A stretch of DNA of 64,000 nucleotides from Serripes groenlandicus (GCA_031761405.1 JASEVX010000010.1:27494375-27558374); one strand, 5' to 3'. Positions 35,501 through 44,170 are shown, counted from the stretch's first letter. Notes: generated by a model from the letters alone, not told the origin. Translations and numbers: made by a program.

Positions 35501-37874
35501 CAAAACGATAACCCGGAACAAGGTTACAAGGATGGCTTGTATGTTTTATTTATGATTCGAAAGTCTCGGTGATGATTTTACCTCGATCTGCTAAGAATAT
35601 TGAGATCCTTCACGTGTATTTGACGAGGAAAATCAAAGAAGAATATTCGAGCCTGTCCATCAGCAAAAAGGTACAAGTTTACTTTTGTGATGCAATAAAA
35701 TACTGTATTTTAAAGGTATTAGAGACCTTCTGTGACTTAAATAAGCGAACAATGCAAAGCCAGATTACATTGCTCGTATATGCATGCTGATCCGGATCTG
35801 CAGTGGCCACACAAACCTTAAGGTTGGTTTGCGGTGTGCCACTAATTAATCCTGTCCCTCATATAGACACTTTCTGACTTCTCTGCATCAGATGGCTTTT
35901 TGACAAAGCAATTTCTCCTTTTGACACAATGTTTTCCACTTTTAGTCATAGGTTATCCATTCAATTATAGAGATTTTTCTCGTTTAACAAAATAGGTTCA
36001 GAGTCGTCTGCTGCATAATTGTCGTATGAGGGAAAGGGTTAAATCACGGTGTATAACGTGGACAAAAGTTCACCTTCTCCTGACCTTTATACATAAATAA
36101 CTTTAAACATTCAGCCGTCCCGCGAGAAAACCAGCATTGTAGACTCTGCGTAAAGTATTGACCCGGAACAGCTAAAGCAAGCCGCGCAGGCTAACCTGGA
36201 CATACAATTTTCGCCTCCTGTGGATTTTCTTTTTTCAGGAATTATTACTCTATACCTCTATCCACTTGAGACGGAATGTGTCGGCCCGGATTAGCCTACG
36301 CGAACTGCGCAGGCTGTATGGGTCGATACATTACGCAGACTCCATAATGTTGGTTTTATCGCGGGACGGCTCAAATAATTTTAAATATACAGTGTTGCCA
36401 CATGAGTCACTCTCCGTAGCAAGATTATTCAACCTTCATTTGTCTTCAAATGAATGGAGTAACAATTCTCCATATTGTTTGTATGTCAAAAGATGCCTCT
36501 AGGACTAAATTACATACAAACGAACATTGTCGACCCTGCTGAGACGTGTGGAGACATATGCTCGCCTGAGTCATCGCTATACGCAGATACATCACGACCC
36601 CAATTCGCTTAACGCGGCTCACATATATCAAAATAATATACATATCTTTTTTTTAAAAGTGCCATGTTAATTATGTTGAGTAATACAAACTTAATTGCAG
36701 ATATATTACGATCCCAAAATCGCTACATTTGACTCACATATATTCATACTGATATGCATATTTTTTGTAAATTTCAGGTTAATTTTGTTGAGTAATGCAA
36801 AACTTAATTACCAGTTTCATGATTCTGAATGCGTCGTTGAGGAAGAACCTGTCCCTGTCAGTCAAACGCCTGTACTCTCTGCGTATTCTAAATCCTGTCA
36901 ATGGTAAAATCCTTGGTCGTCCGCCAATAGGATCAGTCTGTCCTCGTTTTACTCGACTATGCTCAGAAACTAGCTGTAATAATAGAAACAAGTGAGGGTA
37001 TACTAGTGCATGCCGATCAGAAATAAGCTTTCATGTTTTAATAGGAGTTTACCGCCGTTTGCAACGGCATTTAAGTTATATTACGGCGGCTTTTTCATCA
37101 AACGTGTGTTTCCTGGTTTTTTCGCACCAGTAGTTCAACACAACATTTTTCTCGGGCTATCTTAACACAGTATCACACGCGAGAGTTATTATATTACAAG
37201 AAGCTCGAAATCAAGCTTTATCGACAACAATATTACCCGCGTACGGGTATAATATTGCACACCTATCGATCAGAAACAATCTTTAATGACAAAAAGATTA
37301 CACGAAGGAGGGTACATTAGTGCACAGATATCAGAAACAAGCTATGATAACAGAACTGTTCAACACGATATTACACGCGGTGATGGTATAACAATGCATG
37401 CAGATCAGAAATAAGCTGTTATCAAGCTGTTATGACAGAAAACTATATTACCGGCTTTGGGGCTATAATATCTATATAAATCATGAACAAAAAGTTGTTA
37501 TGCCTGAACATGATAGTACACGCGTCGGGGTATAACAATGCCCGAAGATCATAAACAAGTTCTTATGAAAGAAAACAATGAATACGTACGGAATGCGTCA
37601 AGCCATTGATGAACTTGATATCTTGTTCGGTGATGTTAAAGTCGGCCCAGTTGATTTCACCAAAATTCCAAACAAATTCCTGCAAGCACGTGGACTGCAT
37701 TTCGATATCCTTTAAGTCTGTGATTGTGGGCTTTGTCGAGTTAGAGGGATCAACGGATCGTGAGACGAGCTGTAGACATTCTTCAAGCTCTGTATTGAGG
37801 ATGTTATCGACACCTTGACTAACACCATGGTCGAAACAACTCAGAGCAATAACCAAGAGGAGTGTGTGTAGCGC
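22114..37874 (-). CDS. Tyrosinase B, molluscan secreted type (four exons, only the start exon missing)
   Basis: Coding exons on the minus strand are 37874-37590, 36973-36812, 28419-28316 and 23539-22114. Donors are GTACGT, GTAATT and GTAAGT; acceptors end in CAG, and phases are 0, 0, 2. The joined product has 658 residues: a hydrophobic signal core (ALHTLLLVIALSCF), a Cys-containing N-domain, RVKR at 102-105 (possible propeptide cleavage), RIRREYRRLTDRDR, CuA histidines at 160, 169 and 178, AYWDSSLD near 200, CuB histidines 288 and 292 and the HH pair at 314-315, a Cys cluster, and a C-terminal domain. It should be a secreted copper phenol oxidase for shell or periostracum hardening. No ATG precedes the first exon in frame (TAA is upstream), so a short start exon lies upstream. 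The last ten residues of copy A are lost to a stop. Confidence 0.92.
23864..24059 (-). mobile_element. TTAA MITE in tyrosinase B intron (shared)
   Basis: TTAACCCTTTCCAACTTAAA to GGGAACTGTTTAA with GTCTGCTGCAGATTTGTTG; orthologous to 1754-1937. Confidence 0.7.
24186..24232 (+). repeat. LINE-type 3' tail with (TTGTA)n
   Basis: GAGGCAATAAAGAATTGTTT followed by TTGTATTGTATTG; partner of 1570-1640 in the other arm. Confidence 0.45.
24520..27600 (-). repeat. 77-bp minisatellite in tyrosinase B intron, about 40 copies
   Basis: Units contain GATTACTTGGACCATTGCCC, CTAGGATCTAGTTTGGTAAT and TAAATTAAATGAA. Several sub-types alternate (GGCGGACACCTGTATA, ACGGGAATACCTGACGTG, AGCTGACACCTGTCCAG), suggesting higher-order units of two or three monomers. 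The homologous intron of gene A has about five copies, and the difference accounts for nearly all of the 2.7-kb difference in intron length. Confidence 0.95.
28000..28108 (-). mobile_element. TTAA MITE relic (shared)
   Basis: GAAGTCATCTGCTGTAGATT and GAGGAAAAGGCTAA mark the end of a degraded copy; partner of 490-610. Confidence 0.45.
28316..28419 (-). CDS. Tyrosinase B, CuA exon
   Basis: 104 nt, encoding RGEYDTFANLHMG then ...SAHSGPNFLGWHRVY, with the same boundaries as in gene A. It differs from copy A at a few residues (for example IVTRS against AVTAS) but keeps all three CuA histidines. Confidence 0.92.
28455..28668 (+). mobile_element. S2 SINE, diverged
   Basis: A head with CCCCGATAGCTTACAGTCGG is followed by a body ending AAGCCAGGAAACTCATAGGT and CTGCACTGGCCGC, matching S2 block order. 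Confidence 0.55.
28885..29147 (+). mobile_element. TGAGCCGTCC-family MITE
   Basis: A complete copy, GGACCGTCCCACGAGAAAAC to CCGCGGGACGGCTC. Flanks match those of the MITE at 62228-62495, so insertion preceded duplication Q. Confidence 0.85.
29200..29500 (-). mobile_element. S2 SINE, near full length
   Basis: The minus strand begins with a tRNA-like head (CCCCGGTAGCTCAGTCGGTA, A box; GGGGTTGTGAGTTCGAACCC, B box), followed by a body with CAAAAGTCACTGTGACAAGC and the tail GGTGAACTGACCACCTTG plus CAATCAATTAATCAAAC. Confidence 0.85.
29501..29986. other. Intron sequence, no feature
   Basis: Conserved with 61570-61900 in arm Q'. It contains GTGACGTAATAAACGTGACG, CRE/ATF-like half-sites, but no evidence of function. 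Confidence 0.4.
29987..30248 (-). mobile_element. TGAGCCGTCC-family MITE
   Basis: A complete copy, TGAGCCGTCCCGGGAG to TCTCGCGGGACTGCTCA, body reversed relative to 28885. Confidence 0.85.
30834..30990 (-). mobile_element. TGAGCCGTCC-family MITE, truncated
   Basis: TGAGTCGTCCCGCGAGA through TTTTCGCCTCCTGTGGATTT to CAGAGACGGAATGTGAG, where it stops; about 100 bp of the right end is missing. Confidence 0.75.
30991..31654. other. Intron sequence, no gene supported
   Basis: Includes a 120-codon Cys/His-rich open frame (31226-31588) starting at TTG; no family is recognised and no splice context supports it. Confidence 0.35.
31655..31840 (-). mobile_element. S1 SINE (shared with arm Q')
   Basis: The minus strand runs from a GCGAGAGGTCGCGGGCTATA head through AACCTTAAAAATGGTAGTAA to TTACCAAGGTTACGC. 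The partner is 59120-59350. Confidence 0.7.
32285..33570 (+). repeat. 66-bp minisatellite, about 20 copies
   Basis: Units contain AAATGACATGACATTGTTCT, AACTTTATGCGTTGATGTTG and TAGTATTGAACTGAAATCGT. Copies are very similar. The homologous site in arm Q' (about 58570-58640) has only about one unit. Open frames repeating RTMSCHLVPRFQ are by-products of the 66-base (22-codon) period. Confidence 0.95.
33592..33819 (+). mobile_element. TTAA MITE (shared with arm Q')
   Basis: TTAACCCTTTCCCTCATATA to TGGAAAAGGGTTAA, with CTCTGCAGCAGAC and a central hairpin AGAAATTGCTCAAAAC/AAGCAATTTCTCC. Partner of 57888-58112. Confidence 0.8.
34041..35274 (+). mobile_element. 1.23-kb insertion with internal 204-bp tandem repeats
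   Basis: The sequence interrupts an S3 SINE that is intact in arm Q' (57690-57712). Short flanking repeats (ATGTGTCACAG left, ATGGTCACAG right) look like a target-site duplication. The interior is about 270 bp of unique sequence, then the 204-bp units, then a short 3' end (CCTACCCCGAAGAAGAGTCC). No coding capacity or clear terminal inverted repeat is seen. The architecture resembles tandem-core non-autonomous elements known in bivalves; the class is uncertain. Confidence 0.75.
34313..35231 (+). repeat. 204-bp tandem repeat, about 4.5 copies
   Basis: Units start GTAAATACATTATCATTATT at 34417, 34622, 34826 and 35030, preceded by a partial unit. Each ends GTTGCTTTTGCAG directly before the next GTAAAT, so each unit boundary looks like a splice acceptor followed by a donor. 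Each unit also has GACTCAGTCGACCAAGTCG. Confidence 0.92.
35275..35390 (-). mobile_element. S3 SINE (interrupted by the 34041 insertion)
   Basis: The minus strand begins GAAATCCGCCGTGGCCGAGT with GGTAGGCGTCGG, and continues through CCTAGCCTATTACTGGTTTG. Orthologous to 57530-57712. Confidence 0.8.
35391..35845. other. Intron sequence shared with arm Q', no feature
   Basis: Homologous in reverse to about 57090-57510; the 73-codon open frame at 35569 has no recognisable product. Confidence 0.4.
35846..36042 (+). mobile_element. TTAA MITE with empty site in arm Q'
   Basis: The element is bracketed by TTAA on both sides (ACTAATTAATCC and AAAGGGTTAAATC). The homologous site in arm Q' reads through with a single TTAA (minus strand GCCGATAATTAAGTCACGAT), so TTAA is the target duplication and the whole family inserts at TTAA. 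Confidence 0.85.
36111..36373 (-). mobile_element. TGAGCCGTCC-family MITE absent from arm Q'
   Basis: A complete copy, TCAGCCGTCCCGCGAGAAAA to TATCGCGGGACGGCTCA. The homologous position in arm Q' (about 56295-56325) lacks it. Confidence 0.85.
36560..36800 (+). repeat. ~115-bp direct duplication next to a tyrosinase B splice donor
   Basis: Two units each contain GCAGATA-ATCACGACCC/ATTACGATCCC, GCTCACATATAT or GACTCACATATAT, and GTTAATTATGTTGAGTAATA or GTTAATTTTGTTGAGTAATG. The second unit ends in the intron start of exon 36973-36812. Confidence 0.7.
36812..36973 (-). CDS. Tyrosinase B, second visible coding exon
   Basis: 162 nt, phase 0 at both ends, between acceptor TATTATTACAG and donor GTAATT. 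It encodes SRVKRGQTD and FRIRREYRRLTDRDR, followed by AFRIMKL: the conserved pre-CuA segment of molluscan tyrosinases. RVKR is a furin-type consensus. Confidence 0.9.
37590..37874 (-). CDS. Tyrosinase B, first visible coding exon (signal peptide and N-domain)
   Basis: 285 nt (95 codons) between acceptor GTCTTTCAG and donor GTACGT, phase 0 at both ends. It encodes the hydrophobic ALHTLLLVIALSCF, a Cys pair (EECLQL, STCLQEFVW) and sequons NST and NIT. The match to tyrosinase N-domains is in pattern (CxxxxVW, then LT/IT...I.GL) rather than identity. A short upstream exon must supply ATG. Confidence 0.82.
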
Positions 37875-37950
37875 CTGAAAGACATAATGAACAAGCTTGT
37901 GTTAGAAGTTCCTTTGTATAACTCTTAAACTGACTGGTACACGAGTTAAA

Positions 37951-38165
37951 CCGTCTCCGTGGTTTAGTGATAATATTGTCCACCTTGGGAGCAGGAGTCT
38001 CGGGTTCAATCCTCGGTCAGTTCATACCAAAGACTTTCGAAATTTGTAGCAATAGCGTCTCTCATTTCGATTGATGTCTCTGTGACAGGATACCGGTAGT
38101 ACTGGTAAATTACCTTGGAAAGACCGAGATATAACGGCAAGTCTGGTGAAAACGGCGTGAAAACA
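37951..38165 (+). mobile_element. S1 SINE with well-kept tRNA-like head
   Basis: CTCCGTGGTTTAGTGATAAT (A box) and CTCGGGTTCAATCCTCGGTC (B box) lead into GTTCATACCAAAGACTTTCG, then CTGTGACAGGATACCGGTAG and TACTGGTAAATTACC. Confidence 0.75.
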
Positions 38166-39016
38166 AAACATAAGATTCATTCACACCAGTCTAAAAATTA
38201 CCTTTGTCTAAGCTGCTAATTGACTTCATATAATATAGGATCTGACATGAGTTGTCATTTCATATCAAGTTTTATTAAACAACGATTTCAAGAAATGTGT
38301 TATTAAGCAAACCTTTGTTACGAAATGACAACGAATGTCAAATTATTGTTATCACATGACGAAACACAAAATGAAAATCGGGTTTTCCAAAGCTATTTTT
38401 CATTTCGACAGTAAACTGTATAACAATGACGCTAATAATGATGCCGATGTCAGTTAACGAGGTTATTAAAGGTGATAATAAATAAACACTCATGAGATAT
38501 TCTAGTTATTACATAATGTGACTTCTGAGGCGTATTTCGATAAATTGTACAATACAATATTTCAAGATGAAATTTACCGGTTTTGGCGTTAAACTGACTA
38601 ACGTTATGACATCAAACCGCTGACGTGACTTCATTTGAATAGTGATTCTGTCATGTTATATCACACACGTTACACAATACGAAAAAAACGCATACATGTT
38701 TTTTTCGTTTATAGGTAACAGGTGTGAGATTTTTTATCTGTTTTTCAAAACCCATGAAGCTTTCTGAAATGAAACTGTCTGAAATCTATTGGAGTCACCA
38801 TTTTGGTTACATAAAAAACGGTCGGTCAAACGTAAAATATTGTTGTCGTCTACTTAATCTTTTTTTAAAAATCTAAATCGACATTTAGGGTCATAAAAGT
38901 ACTGGTTTTTTTTTTCGTGTGATCGTGCTTTTTAACAAAAAAGTTTAAAAACAAATGGAACAGTGAACGAAATATTCTTTCTCTTTAGTAATAAAAGACG
39001 TACGCAATTCGACGTT
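38166..39016. other. No gene recognised upstream of tyrosinase B
   Basis: AT-rich; the start exon and promoter of tyrosinase B should lie upstream of 37874 in this direction, but I cannot pick either with confidence. Confidence 0.35.
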
Positions 39017-40045
39017 AGAACATAGATTTTGAATGTACCGTAGCCAAAAAAAGACGTGACGCCATTTCCGTAGCACTTCATTTTGGCGTAACGTCAAATG
39101 GAGTGACGTTGTTTCTAAAAAAAAAGTCTTTACTTTACTATTTTCTGTTCGTAATAATAGACGACAGCAATACGAATGCCGAACTTTGTGTGAGCATGCT
39201 AAAAAACATAACGTACATCGCTGTACATATGAATAATTGTGTATGGCCATAGTATGCTCTTCAATTTTGGTTTACAATTATGTTACGGTTTCTTTCGTAA
39301 ATAGGTAGCACCTAGAGGTATATTACATCTTTTTTTGTTTTCATAAAATTAACTTTTCATAAATTTTGACTGTACCGTAGCCAAAAAACGACGTGACGTC
39401 ATTTACGTAAGACTTCATTTTGGCGTAACGTCAAATGGAGCGACGTCGTTTCCCGCAAAAAAGGTGGCATCATCACGAAATGCCCCAAATTCCTATACGT
39501 GAGCAATACATTCACTCGTACAAAGTATGATTATTCATCAAATATTCTGGCAAAAGGATAACTTTCTCATAATGAGCAATTGTTCCTTTGGCGACCATCT
39601 TTTCCTAATTCGTCTGCTGCAAAGGCGTCAGAAACCGTCTCTATTAGGGAAAGGGTTAAGCAGAAATGTGACCCCTTACATAATTTGTTCCTGTCATATT
39701 GACTGGTTGAAAAAGGTAGTCGGTAGCATCAGAAAAGGGCTGATATATTATCAGTTACACATTTGATTCCATACCATAATGCAGGTGATCGATTAAGGAT
39801 CATCTTGGTCCTCATGTTTAAACCTCGTTTAAGTTGTTTTACTTATTATTATGTTCTGTTTGTAATAATAGACGACAGCAATACAAATTCCGAACATTTT
39901 GTGATCATGCAAAAAACATGACATTAACATTATTATCGTCTAGTCAATTACTTATAAATAATTGTTCATGGCCAAAGTATGCTGCTTAATTTTTGCTAAC
40001 AATCATTTTGGAAAACAGGTAGCACCTATAGATATATTAAAGAAA
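39017..40045 (+). repeat. Two-copy direct duplication with CRE-like motifs
   Basis: Blocks at 39017-39120, 39140-39280 and 39296-39330 recur in altered order and spacing at 39361-39460, 39850-39985 and 40005-40045. Shared words include GTACCGTAGCCAAAAAA, TTCATTTTGGCGTAACGTCA, AATAATAGACGACAGCAATA and GGTAGCACCTA. The second copy contains the palindrome TGACGTCA. Confidence 0.7.
39545..39660 (+). mobile_element. TTAA MITE, right half
   Basis: CATAATGAGCAATTGTTCCT, GTCTGCTGCAAAGGCGTCAG and TAGGGAAAGGGTTAA. Confidence 0.6.
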
Positions 40046-40268
40046 TATGTAATGGGTATATTAGATCGGATAAAGCATCGTCATGTGATAACAATAATTA
40101 TGCATTATCAAGTCATGAGTACTAACACATATAATTATCTAATACAGACCACGCTTATGTCGGACTGGTGCAAGTTAGTCGTAAATACATCAGCAATAGG
40201 TTGAAGTAAGACCTCTTTGATTCTAGTCAATTTGTTATATCTGTATGATGGCATTGACATGTCATGCC

Positions 40269-40484
40269 TTAACCCTTTTACATACAACAAATCTGCAGCA
40301 GACGACTTTGAAAACATTTAGTAAAACTATGGAAGGTCTTTATAAATGAAAGAACAGGTATTGAATAACGTTGGTAATATTGTGACATTTGCTCATTATG
40401 TGCAATTTCTCCTCTTGCCATGATGATATCAAAAGTCGTCTGCTCTCATATACGTCATAATGCGTCTGCAAGTGAAAAGGGTCA
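40269..40484 (+). mobile_element. TTAA MITE, first of an abutting pair
   Basis: TTAACCCTTTTACATACAAC to GTGAAAAGGGTCAA, with CTGCAGCAGACGACTTTG. It abuts the next copy directly. Confidence 0.75.
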
Positions 40485-40712
40485 AGTCTTTCCCTCATAC
40501 GGCAATGCTGCAGCAGACGACTTTGAGCATATTTTGTTAAAAAATAGAAATTCTCTATAATTGAATGGATAACCTATGACTCAAATTGAAAAACATTGTG
40601 GCAAAAGGAGAAAATGCTCGTTTTGAGCAATTTCTTCTTTTGTCACTATTTTTTTCAAAAAGCTTTCTGCTGCAGAGGCGTCAGAAAGCGTCTATATGAG
40701 GAAAAGGGTTAA
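40485..40712 (+). mobile_element. TTAA MITE, second of an abutting pair
   Basis: It begins TCTTTCCCTCATACGGCAAT and ends GAGGAAAAGGGTTAA. The boundary sequence GTCAAGTC suggests insertion at the end of, or alongside, the neighbouring copy. Confidence 0.78.
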
Positions 40713-40860
40713 TTTAATGAGAAACACCTGCAGTAAAAGTTAAATATTTGATGAATTTATCTTCGTATTTTAATGACCGGTTTAATTTTATAATCACGTA
40801 ATTCAAATTAATTACTGCATCTTTAAGATAGCAACATGCTTAGATTGTGTTTTACACCGC

Positions 40861-42474
40861 ATTCGCTACTTGATTCAGTTATATTACGGACAGCCCTTCC
40901 GTGTAGAGCTCACCGACATCGCTGCGTTCGCTACTTGATTCAGTTATATTACGGACAGCCCTTCCGTGTAGAGCTCACCGACATCGCTGCGTTCGCTACT
41001 TGATTCAGTTATATTACTGACAGCCCTTCCGTGTAGAGCTCACCGACATCGCTGCGTTCGCTACTTGATTCAGTTATATTACGGACAGTCCTTCCGTGTA
41101 GAGCTCACCGACATCGCTGCGTTCGCTACTTGATTCAGTTATATTACGGACAGTCCTTCCGTGTAGAGCTCACCGACATCGCTGCGTTCGCTACTTGATT
41201 CAGTTATATTACGGACAGCCCTTCCGTGTAGAGCTCACCGACATCGCTGCGTTCGCTACTTGATTCAGTAATATTACGGACAGCCCTTCCGTGTAGAGCT
41301 CACCGACATCGCTGCGTTCGCTTCTTGATTCAGTTATATTACGGACAGCCCTTCCGTGTAGAGCTCACCGACATCGCTGCGTTCGCTACTTGATTCAGTT
41401 ACATTACGGACAGTCCTTCCGTGTAGAGCTCACCGACATCGCTGCGTTCGCTACTTGATTCAGTTATATTACGGACAGCCCTTCCGTGTAGAGCTCACCG
41501 ACATCGCTGCGTTCGCTACTTGATTCAGTAATATTACGGACAGCCCTTCCGTGTAGAGCTCACCGACATCGCTGCGTTCGCTACTTGATTCAGTTATATT
41601 ACGGACAGCCCTTCCGTGTAGAGCTCACCGACATCGCTGCGTTCGCTACTTGATTCAGTTATATTACGGACAGTCCTTCCGTATAGAGCTCACCGACATC
41701 GCTGCGTTCGCTACTTGATTCAGTTATATTACGGACAGTCCTTCCGTGTAGAGCTCACCGACATCGCTGCGTTCGCTACTTGATTCAGTTATATTACGGA
41801 CAGTCCTTCCGTGTAGAGCTCACCGACATCGCTGCGTTCGCTACTTGATTCAGTTATATTACGGACAGTCCTTCCGTGTAGAGCTCACCGACATCGCTGC
41901 GTTCGCTACTTGATTCAGTTATATTACGGACAGCCCTTCCGTGTAGAGCTCACCGACATCGCTGCGTTCGCTACTTGATTCAGTTATATTACGGACAGTC
42001 CTTCCGTGTAGAGCTCACCGACATCGCTGCGTTCGCTACTTGATTCAGTAATATTACGGACAGTCCTTCCGTGTAGAGCTCACCGACATCGCTGCGTTCG
42101 CTACTTGATTCAGTTATATTACGGACAGTCCTTCCGTGTAGAGCTCACCGACATCGCTGCGTTCGCTACTTGATTCAGTAATATTACGGACAGTCCTTCC
42201 GTGTAGAGCTCACCGACATCGCTGCGTTCGCTACTTGATTCAGTAATATTACGGACAGTCCTTCCGTGTAGAGCTCACCGACATCGCTGCGTTCGCTACT
42301 TGATTCAGTTATATTACGGACAGCCCTTCCGTGTAGAGCTCACCGACATCGCTGCGTTCGCTACTTGATTCAGTTATATTACGGACAGTCCTTCCGTGTA
42401 GAGCTCACCGACATCGCTGCGTTCGCTACTTGATTCAGTTATATTACGGACAGTCCTTCCGTGTAGAGCTCACC
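40861..42474 (+). repeat. 65-bp satellite-like array, about 25 copies
   Basis: The unit combines GTTCGCTACTTGATTCAGTT, ATATTACGGACAGCCCTTCC, GTGTAGAGCTCACCGACATC and GCTGC. Copies are nearly identical, varying mainly at CAGCCC/CAGTCC and CAGTTATA/CAGTAATA. The last unit stops in GAGCTCACC, four bases before the foldback element. Confidence 0.97.
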
Positions 42475-42478
42475 ACAG

Positions 42479-43575
42479 GCGTCCGAATTTCTATCACAGC
42501 AAAAAATGCGGAAAAAAATACTCAATACCTCGTTAAAAAACTCAAAACGTCTCTCTATATTGTCTATACGCTGTGATAAAAATTATCGTAATAATACGGG
42601 GAATTCCGCACGTGTTACTATAAATAGCCCCTCTATACGTCCATATAGTGTAATAATAATGACAAGGTGTGCAACGGTGTTTTACCCCCTCGCTCGATTT
42701 GGGCTATAATTTCCGCAGAAAAACGTCTTAAACGACCTGGTCCCAGGTTGAGACAGGTTCATAAATGATTTTTCTCGTGATCCACCACATCAATATTTGC
42801 CAACCGACAAATACGCCGGCGTTTTTAAGCTTAATGTTCATTATATTTGGAAATTTGCAGTTGTCCTTACCGCCATGCGCTGACGTCACACTAATCACGT
42901 TCCGCAGCGAATATTTAACGCGAAATGACGCGCTTTTTTATAATATTGTACCTGAGCAATGTTTGTTGGGGTTGGCATTTAATCATTTTTCTTCCAAAAA
43001 TAATATTATTCATAAAAAATACGATATTTATTTGTACGTTTTCGAAAGAAGTATAAAAAATACGGTATTTATTTGTACGTTTTCGAAAGAAGTATAAAAA
43101 ATAATTTTTAGACCGTGTTTTAAATCGTTGTTTGATTAATCTGTCGCTGCGGAATGTTGCAAATTGTGACGTCAGCGCATGGCGTTAAGGACAACTGCAA
43201 ATTTCCAAATATAATGAACATTAAGCTTAAAAACGCCGGCGTATTTGTCGGTTGGCAAATATTTATGTGGTGGATCACGAGAAAAATCATTTATGAACCT
43301 GTCTCAACCTGGGACCAGGTCGTTTAAGACGTTTTTCTGGGGAAATTATAGCCCGAATCGAGCGAGGGGGTAAAACACCGTTGCACACCTTGTCATTAGT
43401 ATTACACTATATGGACGTATAGAGGGGCTATTTATAGTAACACGTGCGGAATTCCCCGTATTATTACGATCATGTTTATCAAAGCGTATAGACAATATAG
43501 AGAGACGTTTTGAGTTTTTTAACGAGGTATTGAGTATTTTTTCCGCATTTTTTGCTGTGATAGAAATTCGGACGC
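42479..43575. mobile_element. Foldback element with ~440-bp terminal inverted repeats
   Basis: The left arm (42479-~42917) starts GCGTCCGAATTTCTATCACA; the right arm (~43143-43575) ends in its reverse complement. Long blocks are near identical, for example CGACCTGGTCCCAGGTTGAG and TTTGCCAACCGACAAATACG with its inverse. The ~225-bp centre contains a 41-bp direct repeat (TATTTATTTGTACGTTTTCG) near 43012-43100. There is no coding capacity. It is a non-autonomous long-TIR/foldback transposon; the superfamily is unknown. Confidence 0.92.
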
Positions 43576-43761
43576 AAGTTGCAAGTTGCAACCGCTTAAT
43601 GATCGAAGCATTCATGTGATTGGAATTGTTTCGTTCATTATGATTGTTTCGTTCAGAGCGCAACATTCTATTTCGCTCTTAAAGCGCTCCAACTTCGTTC
43701 AAATTACGCTCACGATCCAATCACGTTCCGCTCAGATTGTCAATTTCATGATGTTCTTAAC

Positions 43762-43930
43762 TGTACTACTAATCCAATTATCCTGACACCAGCGAGTCAG
43801 TCACAATGCTAACCACAACCATGAGCTCAAAGAAGGCCATTTTTAAGTCTTAAATATGACTCGGCTGGTGATCGAAACTGCGACCTCCCTCACCCGAGGT
43901 GGATTCGATCTACCACTACATCATCGGGGA
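43762..43930 (-). mobile_element. S1 SINE, diverged
   Basis: The minus strand contains CACCCGAGGT/ACCTCGGGTGAGGGAGGTCG-like head sequence and GACTGACTCGCTGGTGTCAG near the tail. Confidence 0.6.
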
Positions 43931-44039
43931 TATGCAATGTCCCTGTTAACAATGCTTCGGGGAACACATTTGTTGGTTTTAAGCCGTTTAAACAATATTC
44001 CAGTTATTTCAAGGCTTCATGACATTAAATTATGTTCAC

Positions 44040-44170
44040 CATTGTAAGACTAGGAAATGTCCCTTGCCAAAGGGATCTTCATAATGACCGCCCCGAGCGG
44101 GGTTTGAACACAAACCGACCGGCGGCCGACCACCAAGACTAACCACTTTATTCATGACGGATTCTTTTTT
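44040..44170 (-). mobile_element. S3 SINE, diverged
   Basis: The minus strand starts GAATCCGTCATGAATAAAGT, has a tRNA-like GGTTTGTGTTCAAACCCCGC, and ends GCAAGGGACATTTCCTAG. Confidence 0.6.

Larger units (their letters stand above)
28885..36790 (+). repeat. Inverted duplication Q, left arm (intron of tyrosinase B)
   Basis: Reverse-complement partner of 55890-62495. Shared landmarks in opposite order: MITE 28885 with 62228, S2 SINE 29200 with 61905, unique sequence with GTTATCGGTTATTGACGGGT, S1 SINE 31655 with 59120, single unit of the 66-bp repeat, TTAA MITE 33592 with 57888, S3 SINE 35275 with 57530, and unique sequence to about 36760. Later insertions differ between the arms. The segment lies wholly between exons 2 and 3 of gene B. 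Confidence 0.85.

Noticed and set aside
40861..42474. CRISPR-like array
   Set aside because: Units are contiguous with no unique spacers and the genome is animal; this is a tandem satellite.
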